A DNA stretch of 64,000 bases from Chrysomallon squamiferum (GCA_012295275.1 CM022671.1:23856822-23920821), one strand, 5' to 3'. Shown: positions 25,425-40,293, counted from the stretch's first letter. A program made the numbers and translations. The notes: generated from the letters alone by a model not told the origin.

Positions 25425-28400
25425 TCATTTTTTCAACAACATGTTTCTGAAATCTGCATTGCTCATCGACTTGCTTGACTGTCCATTTGCTGCAGTTGTG
25501 TTCTTGGTTGAAGTTTGCGAACGATGCTGTAGTGATCTCGGAACAAGAGAAACTTGTGTTCGGGCTTTGCCACGACTAAAAATAAAATAAATAAATTATT
25601 TTGTAAATCTTTGTTCAACAACCAATTGTACAAGATTTTAACAAAATATTTGGCAATACTAAAATTCTAAATCCTATTCATTTTGATAGCTTATTTTTGA
25701 TATGCTAATATATGAAATTTTGAAATGAACAATAAAAATAACAACCTGTATAGTGTGAATCTTAAAAAAATTAATTTAATTTATAAAAAAAAAAAAGAAT
25801 GACTGAAAATACAACTTGCTACAGAAAAATATTAATGACTAAGTTATTAACTGTGTTAAGATTATAAATGAAAATCTGATTTGCAAATTCCTGTACTTGA
25901 TTAATTTACTTACAATTCACTTTCCTTTTTTCCACTGCCTAATGAAGGAACTCTGTCACCTTCACCTTTCAAAGACTCGGGCATTTTCCTTGCAGGTGGG
26001 TTGCTAATAGCAACATTAATTTGGTGTTCTCCAATCATGATGCCATCTGTTTTTAACACAGCTTGGGCAGCTGTAGTCTGCAAGGTTTAAAAAATAATAC
26101 TAAAAAATAAAAAGTAAATATATAAATAATAATAATAAAAATAAAATTTGTTTCTGACTGAATGTAAAAATAAGATGTAAAAGAGTATTAAATTAAATTT
26201 TTTACTTTTATTATTATTATTATTATTTTTTAATAAAAATACTTTAGATTTTAAAAGTTTATTAAAATATCCAAACTTACCTCATCAAAATACTCTACAT
26301 AGGCTAAACCTTTAGGAGAGCCATTTCTGTATGTGACAAGCCTTACGTCTTTGACTTCTCCATGCTGTGAACATTTAAAAAAATATAATCATATCTTCTA
26401 AAAGTTCTATAGTAAAATGTATAACAGAAACTTTAAACTATTAAATTACTGAAGATCTGTGTTATTATTTCTCCATATTTTGAAGAGTAATGGAGTTTGA
26501 TTTCAAAATTCATCAATTAATATATGAATAATTAAATAAACTTGCTAAATAGATCACAGAAGACTAAAAACTTTTAAAAAAAATAATAATTTAGAGAATA
26601 AAATGAAAAAAAATCTTTTACTTATAGAAACCAAAACATTTTATAACTTGGTGAAAACTGAAATTTTAGAAAAATGCTACCTTCATTTTAAAAATGTCAA
26701 AAAAAAAAAAAACTAGTTTTTAATGATCTAAGATCAAAATAGATACCAAATTAGTATATTTAATCTGAAATTTAAAAAACTAAATTAAATGACCCATAAA
26801 ATGATTTGTTACACACCTGACTGAATATTGTTCTGAGAGCTTCCACTGTACATGTAAATGGAAGACCTTTTATAAACAGCTTGTTTTTCTCCATTTCTGT
26901 AGAAAACTGTAAACAGAAATATCTGCTTACAAAGCAACTCATGACTAAATAAATAAGGAAAAAAAATCTGGATTTGTGTTTAAATTTATTATACAATGTG
27001 CACATAGATTAATAAAAAAAAAAAAATCCGTACTAATTAGATTTATAATTACAGAAAACGTCAATATCTTAGCTGATAATAATATAGAAGTATATCAACA
27101 ATAATTTCTTGTTAAATATCAGTATATATCTTGAGTGATAACTGTAGATAATTTAATGTTACTGATTAAAAAAAAAGACAAATTCATCATCATTGAAACG
27201 AAATGCACTTCAAGCTGCTGAAGAAAAAGAAAAACTAAGTTATCCATCACAATCAAACTAATTCTAAACAAAATATTTTAGAAACGAATTCATCTTCTAT
27301 TCTATGTGATAAACGTAAATCCAATATACTGAAAAAGAAGAATAAATAAAATAGCCAACCTGATGTTAGAACTACAAATCAGGTTTAAAATTAAAGTTAC
27401 CTTGAATTCAGCTTTGGCCCCCTGTCTGTCTTCACATCGCGACACAAACATTGGTCTGCCTTCCGCCAACTCTCGATCTTTGGCAAGTGCAGTTGGTACA
27501 CAGAGCTAGAGAACCAATTATTAAATAAACAGTTTTACACATGTTATTAATTAATACATAATGTGTTACAAGACTGAATGAAAATATAAGATTTATTAAA
27601 ACAATTTATTAAATCTGCACCCTAATGTATAAGAAAATAACACCCTAACACATCCATGAAAAAAGAAAAGAAAAAACCATATCGAGGTAACGCTTTGATG
27701 TTAAATTATGAAGAAAGAAATGTTTAAACTATGCATTCAAAACATTAGCAAAGGGAAATTTTTCATACTGCACCTTGTGCAAGACCATACAAGCATATAC
27801 CATGGCCTCTGATAAATTAGCTGTGGGCCACTGGCTGGCATGTTATATAAAACTAAAAGATTTTATAATGAACAAAACATTTCTCTCTCACCTCATCTTC
27901 AAACTCAACATAAGCATATCCTTTTGATTTGCCCTTAAAGTTCTTCACCAATCTGATGTCAGTAATTTTGCCACACTGCACAAAAACAATACAAACATTT
28001 AACAATATTATGCTGTAAAACGTATCACAATATTATTAATATAAATGTAGATTAAATGAAAAAACAACCCAAAAACAAAGCATTTCTAAGTCTTAATATC
28101 ACAGATTTAACATAAAGTAAAAAACAATAGCCTGTTAGAGTATATCTCAATAAAATTTAAAAAGATAGTATAAAACATAAAAAGCCTATCAAAATGTATT
28201 AAAAAAATCAAACAAACATGCCTGCGAGAATATTTCTCCGATTTTTTCTTCATCCAGGTCAAAGAGAAGATTGCTGACAAAAACTGTTCTAATGTTTTTG
28301 GAGGAATCGGGTTGAAACACCGGAATTTCACTTGACAAATCTGCCACAAATCCAAATAATAACACCAGTTTTAAAATATTTAATAAAACTGATACATCTT

Positions 28401-30829
28401 TCTTATCACTGTAAGCTTCATTCTACCTTATTCATAATAAACACTTAATGTTTAATAATAGATATTTGGAATTTTTACTCAACTAGTTTCAAAAAAGAAA
28501 GAATATATTTGTTTAACCAGAGATTGTTAGCTGAAATAGGAAGCACATATTTTTTAACATTATTAAAAATAACCAGTAAGAAAAATTACTAATATTTGAA
28601 AATGCACAGGTTTTATATTTGTTTCAGAAGACAAACAGTTTTAAGAAATTCTTCATTTTTTATGTGGTAATCGTCTCAGTATTTCTCACACCTGTTTTAA
28701 ACAAAATAACAGACTCACCTGTTTTGGATTTCTTTGCTGGAGGTTCACCTTTGAATCCCGGAGGTGCAGGAACTTTGAAACCTTCCTCATCAATTTTCTT
28801 ATCACCAGATTCATCTATCTAAAATATTAGACATTAAAAACGTAACATGTGAAATCTTTTTACACCATGTTTTCCCACATTAAGATTATTTTTCTATGTT
28901 AGTAGATGACTGAAGATAAATCTTTTTAAAACCTGTATTCACATTTTTATTATTTTCAGTTATTATTTCACCAGACATCAGTTATTTTATTAACTGTTTA
29001 GACAGACTATCACTGCTAATAAACATGAAATACTGCAGTTAAATGACAATATATAATACAATAATGTCATTAGAAAGTAACAAAAATAAAAATGTAAAAG
29101 ATATATATATAATTTAATAAAAGCAACAACAAAAAATCAACAAGCCATTAGAGAAAAAAAAAAAAAAATAATAATAATAATAAAATTGCCTAATGTATGG
29201 AATCCCGATGAAAAAAATAAATAAATAAATTTATGCCTGAAGACTGAGAAATATCTAAATATGTAATAAAATGGAAAACACAAAAACAGAAGAAATTTTT
29301 ACTTTTCTCTTTGAGGCTGCTGTTTGTTCCTGTTTAGAGACTTGTTTTTCTTTCTCAGCTGAGTTTTGCTTCTTGGGAGAAAACTTTTTCCCTTTAGGAA
29401 CTGATTTGTCAAAATTCTTTGAAAATTTTTTCCCTGCCTTTCCAGATTTTTTATCCATCTCATTTTCCTTTTCTGCAGCCTATGTGAAACAAAATAAAAT
29501 AAATAATGTTAAGAAAAAAACCCCTCAAAAAACCACTAATCAACAAATTTAACTTTCTTACAAAAATTTGTCAAAAGTAAATTATGAAAACAATGAATAT
29601 TTATAAAAATAAATTTTCTGATAAAAAGAAAACTAGGAAAGTATCATCCCAGTAAATATCAACAATCTCAAACCTGTTAACAGTATTTATTAACAAAAAC
29701 TGTAGCATAAACCAATCAAACAACAAAATCAAATATAAAGTGAAATAGGTCATCAACCGTTTTACTAAATCTAAAATAAAAACTAATTCTGTTCTCAAAT
29801 TATTATGTTACTTGGAAATTCAAACTAATCTTTTTATATTTAAAAAGCCAGAAATGCTTTCTTTCTATAATCTTTGGCAAAAATAAATAAATAAATAAAT
29901 AAATAAATAAATTATAATTTATTAGTAAAAGATTTGCTTTCTTTATATTTTATTGCATTAACTAAACCTGTTCTTTTCTTTCATTAATTCTCTGAAGCTG
30001 ACTATCACATCTGACCATTGCTTGATCAAACTGTTCCAGTGTGCCTAAAAGCAAAAAAATAAAAAATAAAATAAAATAAAATAAAAATGTAGGTTGTTTA
30101 ATATGAATCCTTGTATTGCTGTTTATCTGTTATTTGATTAATTTAATTTACTAAATAAATACAAAAGAAACAAACAATAATTTACTAAATGATTACATAA
30201 GAAACAAATAATAATTTACTAAATAAATACAAAAGAAACAAACAGATTCTTTATTTTTGGCACATCTATATATGACTGTCATACTTTGTTACTAGCAAAG
30301 GTAGGCTACTGAAATAGTATCAGAATACTTTAATTTAAAAACTACTAGATACATTTGTTTTTGTTGTTGTTGTTTGTGATGGAAAGAGGGAATTGAAATT
30401 AGGTACAAATTGTTTGGTGTTTTTCTGTCATACAAAGGACTGATTGATTTGTCCATAAAAGACTAATATTTTTTATCACTGTTTATTTGTTACCTTCCTC
30501 TCTTTCAAAGTTAACATAAGCTTCAGCAATACTTTCTGGCCAGTCTGTGACAGAGTTCAAAGCTTTCTGTAAAATTCTTCTACAGTGTTTGCTGTTATTC
30601 CCATAAGCCCTAAAAAGTAAAAATTACAATAATGGCAGAAGGATAAAGCACAAACATAATTAATAACTGTCAAATAGATGTAGGTGATTATTATTTGTAC
30701 CTGGCCTAATTTTTTGATTCACTGAATTCATATTCTAAAAGCAATAAAAAAGTGTAAAGTGACCACAACAAAGGTAAAGTTAGATACAAAAAAAAAAAAA
30801 AAAAAAAAATAAATAATAATAATAATAAT

Positions 30830-30874
<45 letters not shown>

Positions 30875-33800
30875 AATAACAACAATAATGATGAAGGTAA
30901 GTAAGGAAAAGTAAACTTGACAATACAAATTTTTAAATTATCAAAATAAAGGTACAGATAGAAAAAAAAAAAGTCAATTAAGCAATAAAAATTAAAAAAT
31001 TAGCATAATAAAGTTGAACATAGATAAAAAAATAAACTCAGCAATAAAAATAAAAATAAAGGTAAAATAAAAGTAAATAAAAAAAAAAAAAAAAGAGGAT
31101 AATGACTAACCAAACTAACTAAAATGACATAATAAATAATGATTAAATAAATGAATACCTATCCAATCTGTAATAGTCTAACCACATAGCTGCAGTGTTA
31201 CCATGTCCTTCAGTCATCAGATCATTCCAAATCTCTCTCGCTTTCTCTATGTTATGACAGAATCGTGCCTGAATGAATAGCAGAATTAACAGTTTAAAGA
31301 ACACATCAACACATTTTAATATCAACAGTTACTATCAACTAATGTTTGTTTTTTGTTTTTTTAATAATTATGATAAAGGAAAGCTACTGTCTCATTCTTA
31401 ATTAGCTCTTAAGATATTTTAAATTACTCTTATATAACAGCAGCAACTAATCTTTAAAACACACCTTCCCACAGGTGGGAAAGAATGTGACATAGCCTTT
31501 GATAAAATAAAGATATGGGACACAAGTTAATCCATTCTGACAGAGCATATGAACCTCAACAAATAATGAAACTTTCAGGTGGACATCTTAAACTGAAAAC
31601 TAAAGATTATCTTACAGGTCTGAACTAATTTTTCTGTGTATGGTTTTATTATGAAAGGATCAGAGTTATATTAACAGCATCAAAGTAGCTAGATTTGATT
31701 CTACTAACAAGATTAAATATATACCAAATCTAGTTAGGAAATTAACTGAAGTTACACCAGAATCTTATTATTTCAAAGAAGATAATTTGGTGTGTGTTTG
31801 CTCATAATGTTGTTCCATATGCAGTACTTGAACCAAACCAACAAACAAGTAAGTAAATAAAGAAAACTCATACTTCTATCAAAGCCCAGTAACTACGAAG
31901 AAAGCCATTAGGATCACCATCTTTGCCAAAAGCTGTAAAATAAAAAATAACAAAAACCATAAACATTAAAACAAATAAATAAGTAAGTAAATATAAAAGT
32001 AAGAAAGAAAGCACTTAAGTAAAACAGTAAGAAAGCAAATAGGTTAGTAAATAACCAAATAAATAAAACATGGAACTTACTCTCTGTCAAATGGATAATG
32101 GCAGCTTCCATAGTGTCTCTGAATAACTCAAGTTCTGCTTTATGTTCTGAAAACAAATACATTGCGTAAATTTAAATTTGTTTCATTTAACAAGAAACGA
32201 TGACAAAACAAAAAGAAAACTTAAAATATGAAAATATAATATGAAACAACTGAAATTTAATGAACCAAAGAAAACAGAAACTTCAAATATGAATTATGTT
32301 ATAAGCAGACAACAGGAAAGATGAAAAATATGATACCAAACAATTCAGATTCAATGAATAAAAGAAAAAGAAACTTCAAATATGAATTATGCTATAAGCA
32401 GACAGTGTGAAAGATGAAAAATATGAAACATTAGAGTTTCTGTTACAACTCAATGTCTTAAGCTGTCACAATAGATACATGGGAAGTTAAAAGTATTCCA
32501 GACATTTATATTTTCAAAAAAATTAACAAATCTATATTAAGTTTAATGAAACAAAGGAGAAACCTTTATCCCAGTCTATTCGTCTTCGAAGGAAATCACA
32601 ATAAGTAGTCCATATCAACAAGTAATCTGAACTTTGAGAGAATCCTGCAAGGAGGGCCTTATCTACAGTTTCTGAATGGAAATAAAACAATAATTATTTT
32701 TAACATTTTAAATTGATATACTGGGGAACACGATCTACTTATTTATTTTTTTAATCATACTTTGTATCTGTTTATGACATGAATTTGACAAAATGAGTCA
32801 ATATTTAATGCTTTTATCATTGTCATTTTTCCTATAAACTTTATATAAATAATCCAGAACACACAGGTATACTGAATATATTTAAGTAATTGGCACATAG
32901 TCAGTGATATGAATACAATTCCCAATATTGACCAAAAATCATTGTTATCCTATGCATTAGATATCCTGAAACTTAAATAATTTTTTTTTTAGTTAGCTTA
33001 GACTACCAGAAAATTATCAGTGGTATACTTCAATGAAATACTGTTTAAGATTATCTTTTTATAAATGCTGCAAGTGAAAATAATTAAGTAATAAAGATAT
33101 TACAAGTCACAACAATCAATTACATTTAATTTCTAAAGGATATTAAATATCTTTCTTGCTGAAATTTAGATTTTGGAAAACACACAAGTTTTTCTTACTA
33201 TTTTACTTCTATTTCTTCTTTTAAACCTAATTTTTGTACTTAGTTCCTGTAAAAATTATTTTGAATCATATACGTACCTTTAACCTTGTCAAAGGTTTCA
33301 CCGAGTCTTTCAAGTGCCAGCAGGTAATTCTGCCAGAGTTGAGATGACCATGGACAATTTCGAACAGCTCTCTCATACACTGGTAGGATGACCGATTTAA
33401 TTTTCAAGTTGAAATCCTGAATAAAACCTACAGGTTATCAATCGACGAAATTAGCAAAATCTTACTTATGATGTTAAACAAGATAATTAATAAACTGTTA
33501 GTATTAATCTTTAGTGTGGAATTTAATCTTTCAAATATAAAATTATTAACGTCTAATTTCTATTTATAAATTCCTGTACTTACTATTTCAATAAAAAATA
33601 ATAAATAAAATTACCTGAATACTATTACTGTATTTATGTTTGTATCCATTTCAAGTTTCAAAAATAGTACATTTTCAATCAAAACATTTTTATTTTTGAA
33701 TATTAATAATAATAAATAAACTAATAACTATTTAAGTCAAGAATTTAACAGTGATAATGCTTAGAGATTCAAATAACTTCACAGTTTTGCATGTTATATA

Positions 33801-35285
33801 TAAGTAGTTTGTCAAATAATCAAAGAAATCTATTGAACTGTAACAGAATTTAAATGACTTTATTCCTTATTCAACAAGTTACTGATCTGTCAGTAAGTTG
33901 AATAACTGTATCATGTATGGGGAAAAGGAAAATGTGTTTCCTCTCAGAAAATAAAATGACTTACCAGATATTTTGTGTACTGTATCCATATTTCAGGAGA
34001 CAAACAGTTTTCCTGTATGGCTCTTTCAAAAGCCAGCTGGATTCTCACAGGATCTCCCTCCTGTTTTTCAAACTCTATAAGTGTCTGATATTCTTTCCAC
34101 CTAGGAGGGTCTGCATTGGACTACAAAAAAAAGTCAATATGAAGCAATGAACATACTAAAATCTTTATTTTTTTAAAGTTATTAATAATTATTCTTTGTA
34201 TTTTTGATTCATGAGCTATGACACTTTATTTTAATAATGATGATAAATAAAAGACAAATCTGATGTTTCTAGTCCTTGAACTAATCTTATTATTTAGTAG
34301 ACAGTGATCTTTTAACTGCACTTTCCTCAAAATATAGAAAAGCATATACCATGCTCTTTGATATATCATTTACGCAGTGGTGGCTAGTACAGGAAAATAG
34401 CCTAATATTTCTGTGATCCATCCCTGTGCTGAAGTCTGTCTTCAAAATTTTTAATGCTGTTAATGTCTTGTAATAATAAACAAAAAGAATAATACAATTT
34501 TAAAATTGTGTACCAAGGCATCTTCCAAAGGTGAAAGCTTCTTCAGTAGTGTTAAAGCTTTATTGTAAGCCTGCTTAGTTGTTGAATCCACATCCTCCCC
34601 ACACCATTCTTTATACTCTTCCAGAGTTTCCTCCATTCCTAGAAATATTGTTTTAATGCCAGTATAAGTTCATAATTCAGAAGAAATATTCATTGTCATA
34701 TGTATATATACTTTAGAAACAGTGGTCAAGTTTAATTAAATCCTGGATTCACATTTGGCTAATTCAGCATTAACTCAATTTATGAATATGAACTGATGTG
34801 GTAAACATTTAAGAAATTTTAATAAATAAATATTTTTATAAGAAATGTTTTATTATATTATAATCAAAGGTTTATATATATATATATATATATCACAGAA
34901 TGGGGGACATTCTTTTATAAGTGACAAGGCTGTTTAAGTAAATAAACGATAATCTAAAGAGTCAGTTCATCAATATGATTATATGTACACATACACATAT
35001 GCAGCAAAATGCAGAAAGATTATATTTAAAGATGTTTGTTGTTTAAATATTTGTTTGTGGAACTAGGGGAGGTACTGTTTAACTATATGTAATTTTACCT
35101 ATAAGTGGAATTGCAAGCTGTCTTTTAAATATAGAATCAAGTCTTTTGTTTTGTACACTGAAAGCTTCTTCTTGGTCTTTTGTCACCACAGAGCCCAGCT
35201 GAGGCTAACAAGAAAAAACATATTATTACCTAATGTTTGTTAAAATGAAAGTGAAAACAAAACTGGACTAATAATAATTATAAGA

Positions 35286-35327
<42 letters not shown>

Positions 35328-37690
35328 GAAACTGTTTTAAGGTATGAAGTTTAATTAAAAACACTTTTAATATTTTATAATAACTTGACATAACAGTAAT
35401 AATATTAATTTATATAAAACAGAAAAAAGACAAAAAAAAACACAAAAAAAAACAACATCCAGGAGATATAAAAATATATTTAACTGCCAGACATCTTGAT
35501 TATACCTTCAGCTAAAAATGAATTTAAATATATCTGTTTTAGTTAACTGACCATTAGCTGTGTTAGCAGAGCATTCTCAAACTCTCTGTAGGCCTCCCAG
35601 ATATTGTTTCCCTGGCTGACATGAAGACCAACAGCTGTCAAAGCTTTTTCAAACACAGCACGAATCTTTTTTATTCCTTCATCTGAGCCCATTCCTCCTA
35701 TACAAAACTGAACATACTCAAGCCACAAAGGGACGGCTGCAAACATTATTCAAGTTTTATTTTATTTTAGAAAACACAGAGAAAAAAGAAGTTAGAAATA
35801 CACACCTAAGATAAGGATATTAATTAAACAAATGTGTCAATTGTATCAATTTTAACACCTAAAATACTCTCAGAGTTAGCATGGAATGACACTCTGTTGT
35901 TTGTCCTAATTTAAAATAATATTAACTCCTTCACTGATCTCAGATGATATCAATTTATCTGTTTAATACTCATCAGAAGAGGAAATTATTGGTAACATTT
36001 CAGTAATCTTACTTAAGTACTTATGCATCCACATATGGAAATAATATAAATTTTCTAGCATTTGAAGAACAATAAGTAAATCAACATAGCATACTGAAAG
36101 TATTGACTTTTCCATCATCAGTTCTTTTTTTTTTTTTTTTTTAAAAGAAGAAAATGAAAATAATAAAACAAGATTTACCATTCAGCATTAGTGATGTATT
36201 TACTGTAATATGTATGTATATATCTGATGATTCCTTAAAGTATTCATTACTCAAAATCACTAACTTATCTCAGTTAGTGTCACTGACAGATAAGCTGGAC
36301 TACATGCTCTCACTTACTGACTTCTATTATGAAAACTGAGTTAATAAAAACATAAACACAGAACAAAAAACAATCATACACTGATAATCCAACACTGCTT
36401 TTTCAAATAAACTTTCAATCTTTTCTCGGTCTTCACTTGTTGAGGAGACTTTGATTTCATCTCTCAGCCAGTCTAACCACAATTCTGAAAGGTTAAAACA
36501 TTTTATTTGTATAAATATGTACTTAAAAACAATATGTGATTTTCATAATCCTTTTCTTTTTCCTTTGTTTTTCTTTTATACCCAATTCTTTTCAAGTTTT
36601 ACAGAAGTATGCTAATGACTTTTTATTTAAATGTTTTGAACATAACACATATGTTATTTCAAAGGGTCACAGCCTGAATTGAGATTATACGAAACCTTTG
36701 TTTGCCTATTATTATTACTTTCAGTAACATCCTTATACCGGAATCAGACACTCAGTAATTGCTGAAATAGTTCATATTCTGACAATAATTACAGGATGAA
36801 GTATCTTTTAAATATCTTAGCAGTAATGATGAGAAGATATTAATAATTATCTACTTCATAAATACAGATATATCAAGTTAGATTACCTTCTGTCAGAGGA
36901 TAAATATTACTCATGCTTTCTCTAGCTTCTCTTAGTGGCTCCAATTCTCCTGCTTTACGCAGTAGATTTATCAACTGAACATGAAGATCATAAGAATATG
37001 GATTTTCTTTGAGCTTCAAAACAAAAAATTAAAACATTAATAAATAAATTACTGAAATAAATATTTCATGAAAACATATTAAGTAAATCTATATTTATTT
37101 ATTTATAAGTTTTTAAATTAAATTATTCCCAATTTTAAATAATAATAATAATAATTTTATAAATGTTCATATAATTAGCAGTATAGTAATTATAGCTTTA
37201 CTTTATTTATTTTTATTGTTGCACTACTTAAATTTAAATGTATTCCTTTCAAGTTTCAGTTTCACACATAGTGAAAAACTGACATAGTCACATACGTACA
37301 CAGACCTGTAGACGTGAGCACTAATACATACATTTACCATGACGGGTTATTTCAGATATATGTAGTGTGCAGGCTATCTGGTTTAACTAAAGTTATACCC
37401 AAGACACGATATAATTAAATTACAGCCGACTTCTGAATACTGTTAGTATTAATATGTTTATTTATATTAATAATTTTATTTTTACTATTTGAAAATGTTA
37501 AAGTGTTTCTGTTTCTTCAGCTATTCTTAATAACCTTTTCTTCAGTTTCTTTAATTTCTGATTCATGATTTTCTTCCTCGCTCTCAGATTCGCTGCTGTC
37601 ATTGTCTTGTTCCATAGCTTGCTCCGTTTCCTCCGTTTCACTGCTGTCAGATGAATTATCCATGTTCAATTTCTCAGTGTTTTCCGCCAT
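25425..37690 (-). CDS. SART3: SART3 (p110/Prp24-like U4/U6 snRNP recycling factor), complete gene
   Basis: Twenty-three exons give one frame of about 902 codons (human 963): 37690-37535, 37013-36887, 36484-36380, 35736-35552, 35204-35099, 34638-34514, 34120-33965, 33416-33278, 32671-32564, 32146-32081, 31932-31874, 31268-31159, 30609-30494, 30044-29968, 29479-29303, 28818-28719, 28340-28222, 27975-27892, 27505-27401, 26906-26817, 26364-26281, 26077-25914, 25575-25425 (TGA). Order of parts: acidic N-terminus (1-52); HAT repeats to about 520, with blocks such as YPLTEELWLDWL and RRQLAIPL-type RQLAIPLIG; a Lys-rich NLS segment (about 545-604); RRM1 (TVFVSN ... GYAYVEFED, about 653-733); RRM2 (KLFIKGLPF ... 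GLAYVEYFD, about 744-822); C-terminal LSm-binding motif SNADFRNMLLKK. The family reanneals U4 and U6 snRNAs after splicing in the nucleus. ATG at 37690 was chosen because the frame upstream has no earlier ATG. Confidence 0.94.
27767..27845. repeat. SINE-like fragment in SART3 intron
   Basis: Contains GCATATACCATGGCCTCTGA and CACTGGCTGG, matching, as I recall it, the body of the abundant molluscan tRNA-derived SINE (ACCAYRGCCTTTGATAT ... GGTGCACTGGCTGG). Truncated and decayed. Confidence 0.4.
27976..28221 (-). other. GC-AG intron in SART3 RRM1
   Basis: On the minus strand the upstream exon ends TCGCAG and the intron begins GCATGT, a GC donor. The exon resumes TGTGGCAAAATT after an AG. Only the GC donor keeps phase 0 and the RRM1 sequence IFSQ-CGKITDIRLV. 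The nearest GT would shift the frame. Confidence 0.8.
30147..30248. repeat. 34-nt tandem repeat, three units, in SART3 intron
   Basis: Units begin with TTTACTAAAT at 30147, 30181 and 30215, each 34 nt. Units 1 and 3 are almost identical; unit 2 has several changes. Confidence 0.85.
30785..30900. repeat. Poly-A, AAT and ACA compound microsatellite
   Basis: Poly-A, then AAT, then an ACA run of about 12 units, returning to AAT, within a SART3 intron. The poly-Val/Ile frame across it is an artefact. Confidence 0.9.
32219..32430. repeat. About 93-nt tandem duplication in SART3 intron
   Basis: GAAACTTCAAATATGAATTA occurs at 32277 and again at 32370, followed in both by ATAAGCAGACA and GAAAGATGAAAAATATGA. 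A weaker partial unit precedes them. Confidence 0.8.
34341..34440. repeat. Degraded molluscan-type tRNA-derived SINE in SART3 intron
   Basis: Reads GCATATACCATGCTCTTTGA, then CAGTGGTGGCTAGTACAGGA, AAATAGCCTAATA and GTGATCCATCC, in the same order as the SINE body I recall from mollusc genomes (ACCATGGCCTTTGATAT, TGCACTGGCTGGAACGAGAAATAGCCCAAT, GATCGATCC). It is the best of several intronic copies; a third partial match is near 31470-31520. Confidence 0.5.
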
Positions 37691-38541
37691 TCGGCTCACG
37701 TATGCTTAACGTTGTTTTTCACATACAGAAGAGTTCTAAAGTAACTTCGATTTGCTATCTTCAGTGAATCGATCCTTATCCACAGTGTATTCCAAATAAC
37801 TAATTCCAATTTTGAACTTTTCTTTGAAAGATTTTATTTCAGTTCGGATTAAATAAAAATTGTATTTTCTCTATACAGATATATACAAAACATGGCGTTA
37901 AACGCAAAAACTATATCGATTTCAATTTTTTTTAAATTTATAAATTATTTTATTTTAATTTATTAATTTTATTTATTTATTTAATTTTGAATTTTTCTCA
38001 TCTTCCGTACATTTTCTTTGTAGAATTATCTACTTATTCAACTTTAACGTTCCTGTCAGTCAAGCCTCTTTGAAAAAAAAAAACTAAAAAAAAACAAAAA
38101 AAAAAAAAAAAAAAAAAAAAAATAAATAAATAATTTGATTATCTGACGGATTAATTAATGAAGAAATTTATTTTTTTTTTTTAGTTTCTTTTTTCTTTTT
38201 TTCTTTTTTTTTAAATTCTTGATTAGATATATATTATAATTATATTATCATCGTTTCATAATGTTTATATTTCATGAAGATCTTTGAATAAATTTATTGT
38301 ATGTCAAAAAAAAAAAAATAATAATAATAATAATAAAAATATAATAAAATAAAATAAATACATAAAGTATTTAGTTGTAGTTAGAAAAACTAAATAAATA
38401 ATTATATGTGGCCTGGTGCACAAAGCACCCTGTCACAAAAATTACTCGAGTTCGATTTCGATTATGTCATAAATTTCTGTGTCTGATCGTACAACATGAT
38501 AAAATAGCATCGTAGTTACGTTGCAGAGAACTGGCCCAAAC

Positions 38542-38595
<54 letters not shown>

Positions 38596-38855
38596 ATCTC
38601 TCTCTCTTGGAATCTCTATCACCCCTGACCAGTGCTGACAGACCGTTACTGCCATCCGTTCCTTAAGATAGCACCAATGACAGTGTTTACTGTACATTAA
38701 TGTCCCACGTGTCTTGGTGGAATTTCCCCCAAGTACTTTACGTCTAAATAAGGAAAAATAAACCTCAAGTGTTTATGTATCTTTGGATTATATATAAATG
38801 TATATAATTTAAACTATTTTGTTTAAAGGTACCTAATTAATATTGTTGATCTAAA

Positions 38856-38897
<42 letters not shown>

Positions 38898-39635
38898 GTT
38901 TTAGTTTATATAAGTGCATAAGATTCATAAATATGAATAAAAGATTTATGGTTGGAATATCCGCTCAACCCATCTGAATTAATGAACAGATTAAGAAAAA
39001 CTATATGTGATACCGAACTATTGAATTACAGATAGTGATATCTATATATATATAAAAATTGTGACTTATTTTTCTGTGACTTTATTTCCTATTCAAAACT
39101 GAGACTTTTTTCCTGTGAATTGTTTTCCTACAGTCCAAATTTCACCCAACCTAGCCTACATTTGTTGCTGTATATTTTTCTTTACTTTATGACATTTATA
39201 TATTGTTCTTACGTTATTATTTTACTGTATTGTGTAGATGTTATGTGTACTAAAGTGTAATGTTTTGTTAAGTTGTAAGGTTAAAGTTTACATTCGCGAT
39301 TTCCTAAACTGAGGCATTTTCCGGATCGGTGCTCCCCCTTGTTAGCCAGTCGAGGGTCAACGGTACGTTAGGAACATTATTGTAGGTCTATATGTGTACA
39401 TTAGCAACAATACTGAATGCTTTTACATTAGAAATAATACTCTATGTGTATGTACGTTAGAAACAATTTACAGTAATATTCATGTACATTAGAAACAGTA
39501 TAGAATATATTTACGTTAACATACATACACAGTTCATAGTTTATTTGTAAAAAAAAAAATTTAAAAAAAATAACGTCTTTGAACAAAAAAAAATGTTATT
39601 ATTATTATTATTATTATTACTACTACTATTACTAC

Positions 39636-39678
<43 letters not shown>

Positions 39679-39704
39679 TCTAATCTCTCATTTTTGAGGG
39701 TTGC

Positions 39705-39735
<31 letters not shown>

Positions 39736-40238
39736 ACATGGTTGGAATTATGAACAACAGTATTCTCAATGAATGCGAGACTGATATCACGAAATTTATA
39801 ATTTACCATTACCAAATGAATATTTGTTAGTTAAAAAGTAATCTATTAATATTTCAGCCTTTGACTTAAGACTGTAGACTGTTCTGCCAAAATGGACTAC
39901 TGATCGATGAAAATGGCTATTCTCTTTGTCAGTGTGTTTAGGCATTACCATCTTTATTTTCGGTACATTTATTTATTCATTCATTCATTTATTTATTGTG
40001 GTTGCTTTTATTAATAAATAGCACTGACAGTTATATAATAATAATTTTTGAACATATACAAAATCAAAATAAACTAATTAAGATATTAAATATTATTTAT
40101 TTCACGTGAATAGTTTTTTCTGAACACTTGTCTCCTTACATTCAGCAGGTTGATTCAGTGAAAATGTTCAAAAACGCGAATAAAGTAAACGCTTAATGAA
40201 TGGATTCATTTATGTTTTTGTTGAGTGTTTTGTTTGCT

Positions 40239-40270
<32 letters not shown>

Positions 40271-40293
40271 ATTTATTTATTTAATTATTTATT

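Noticed and set aside
29271..29552. Plus-strand Phe-rich ORF of 93 codons
   Set aside because: Antisense of the Lys-rich nuclear-localisation exon of SART3.
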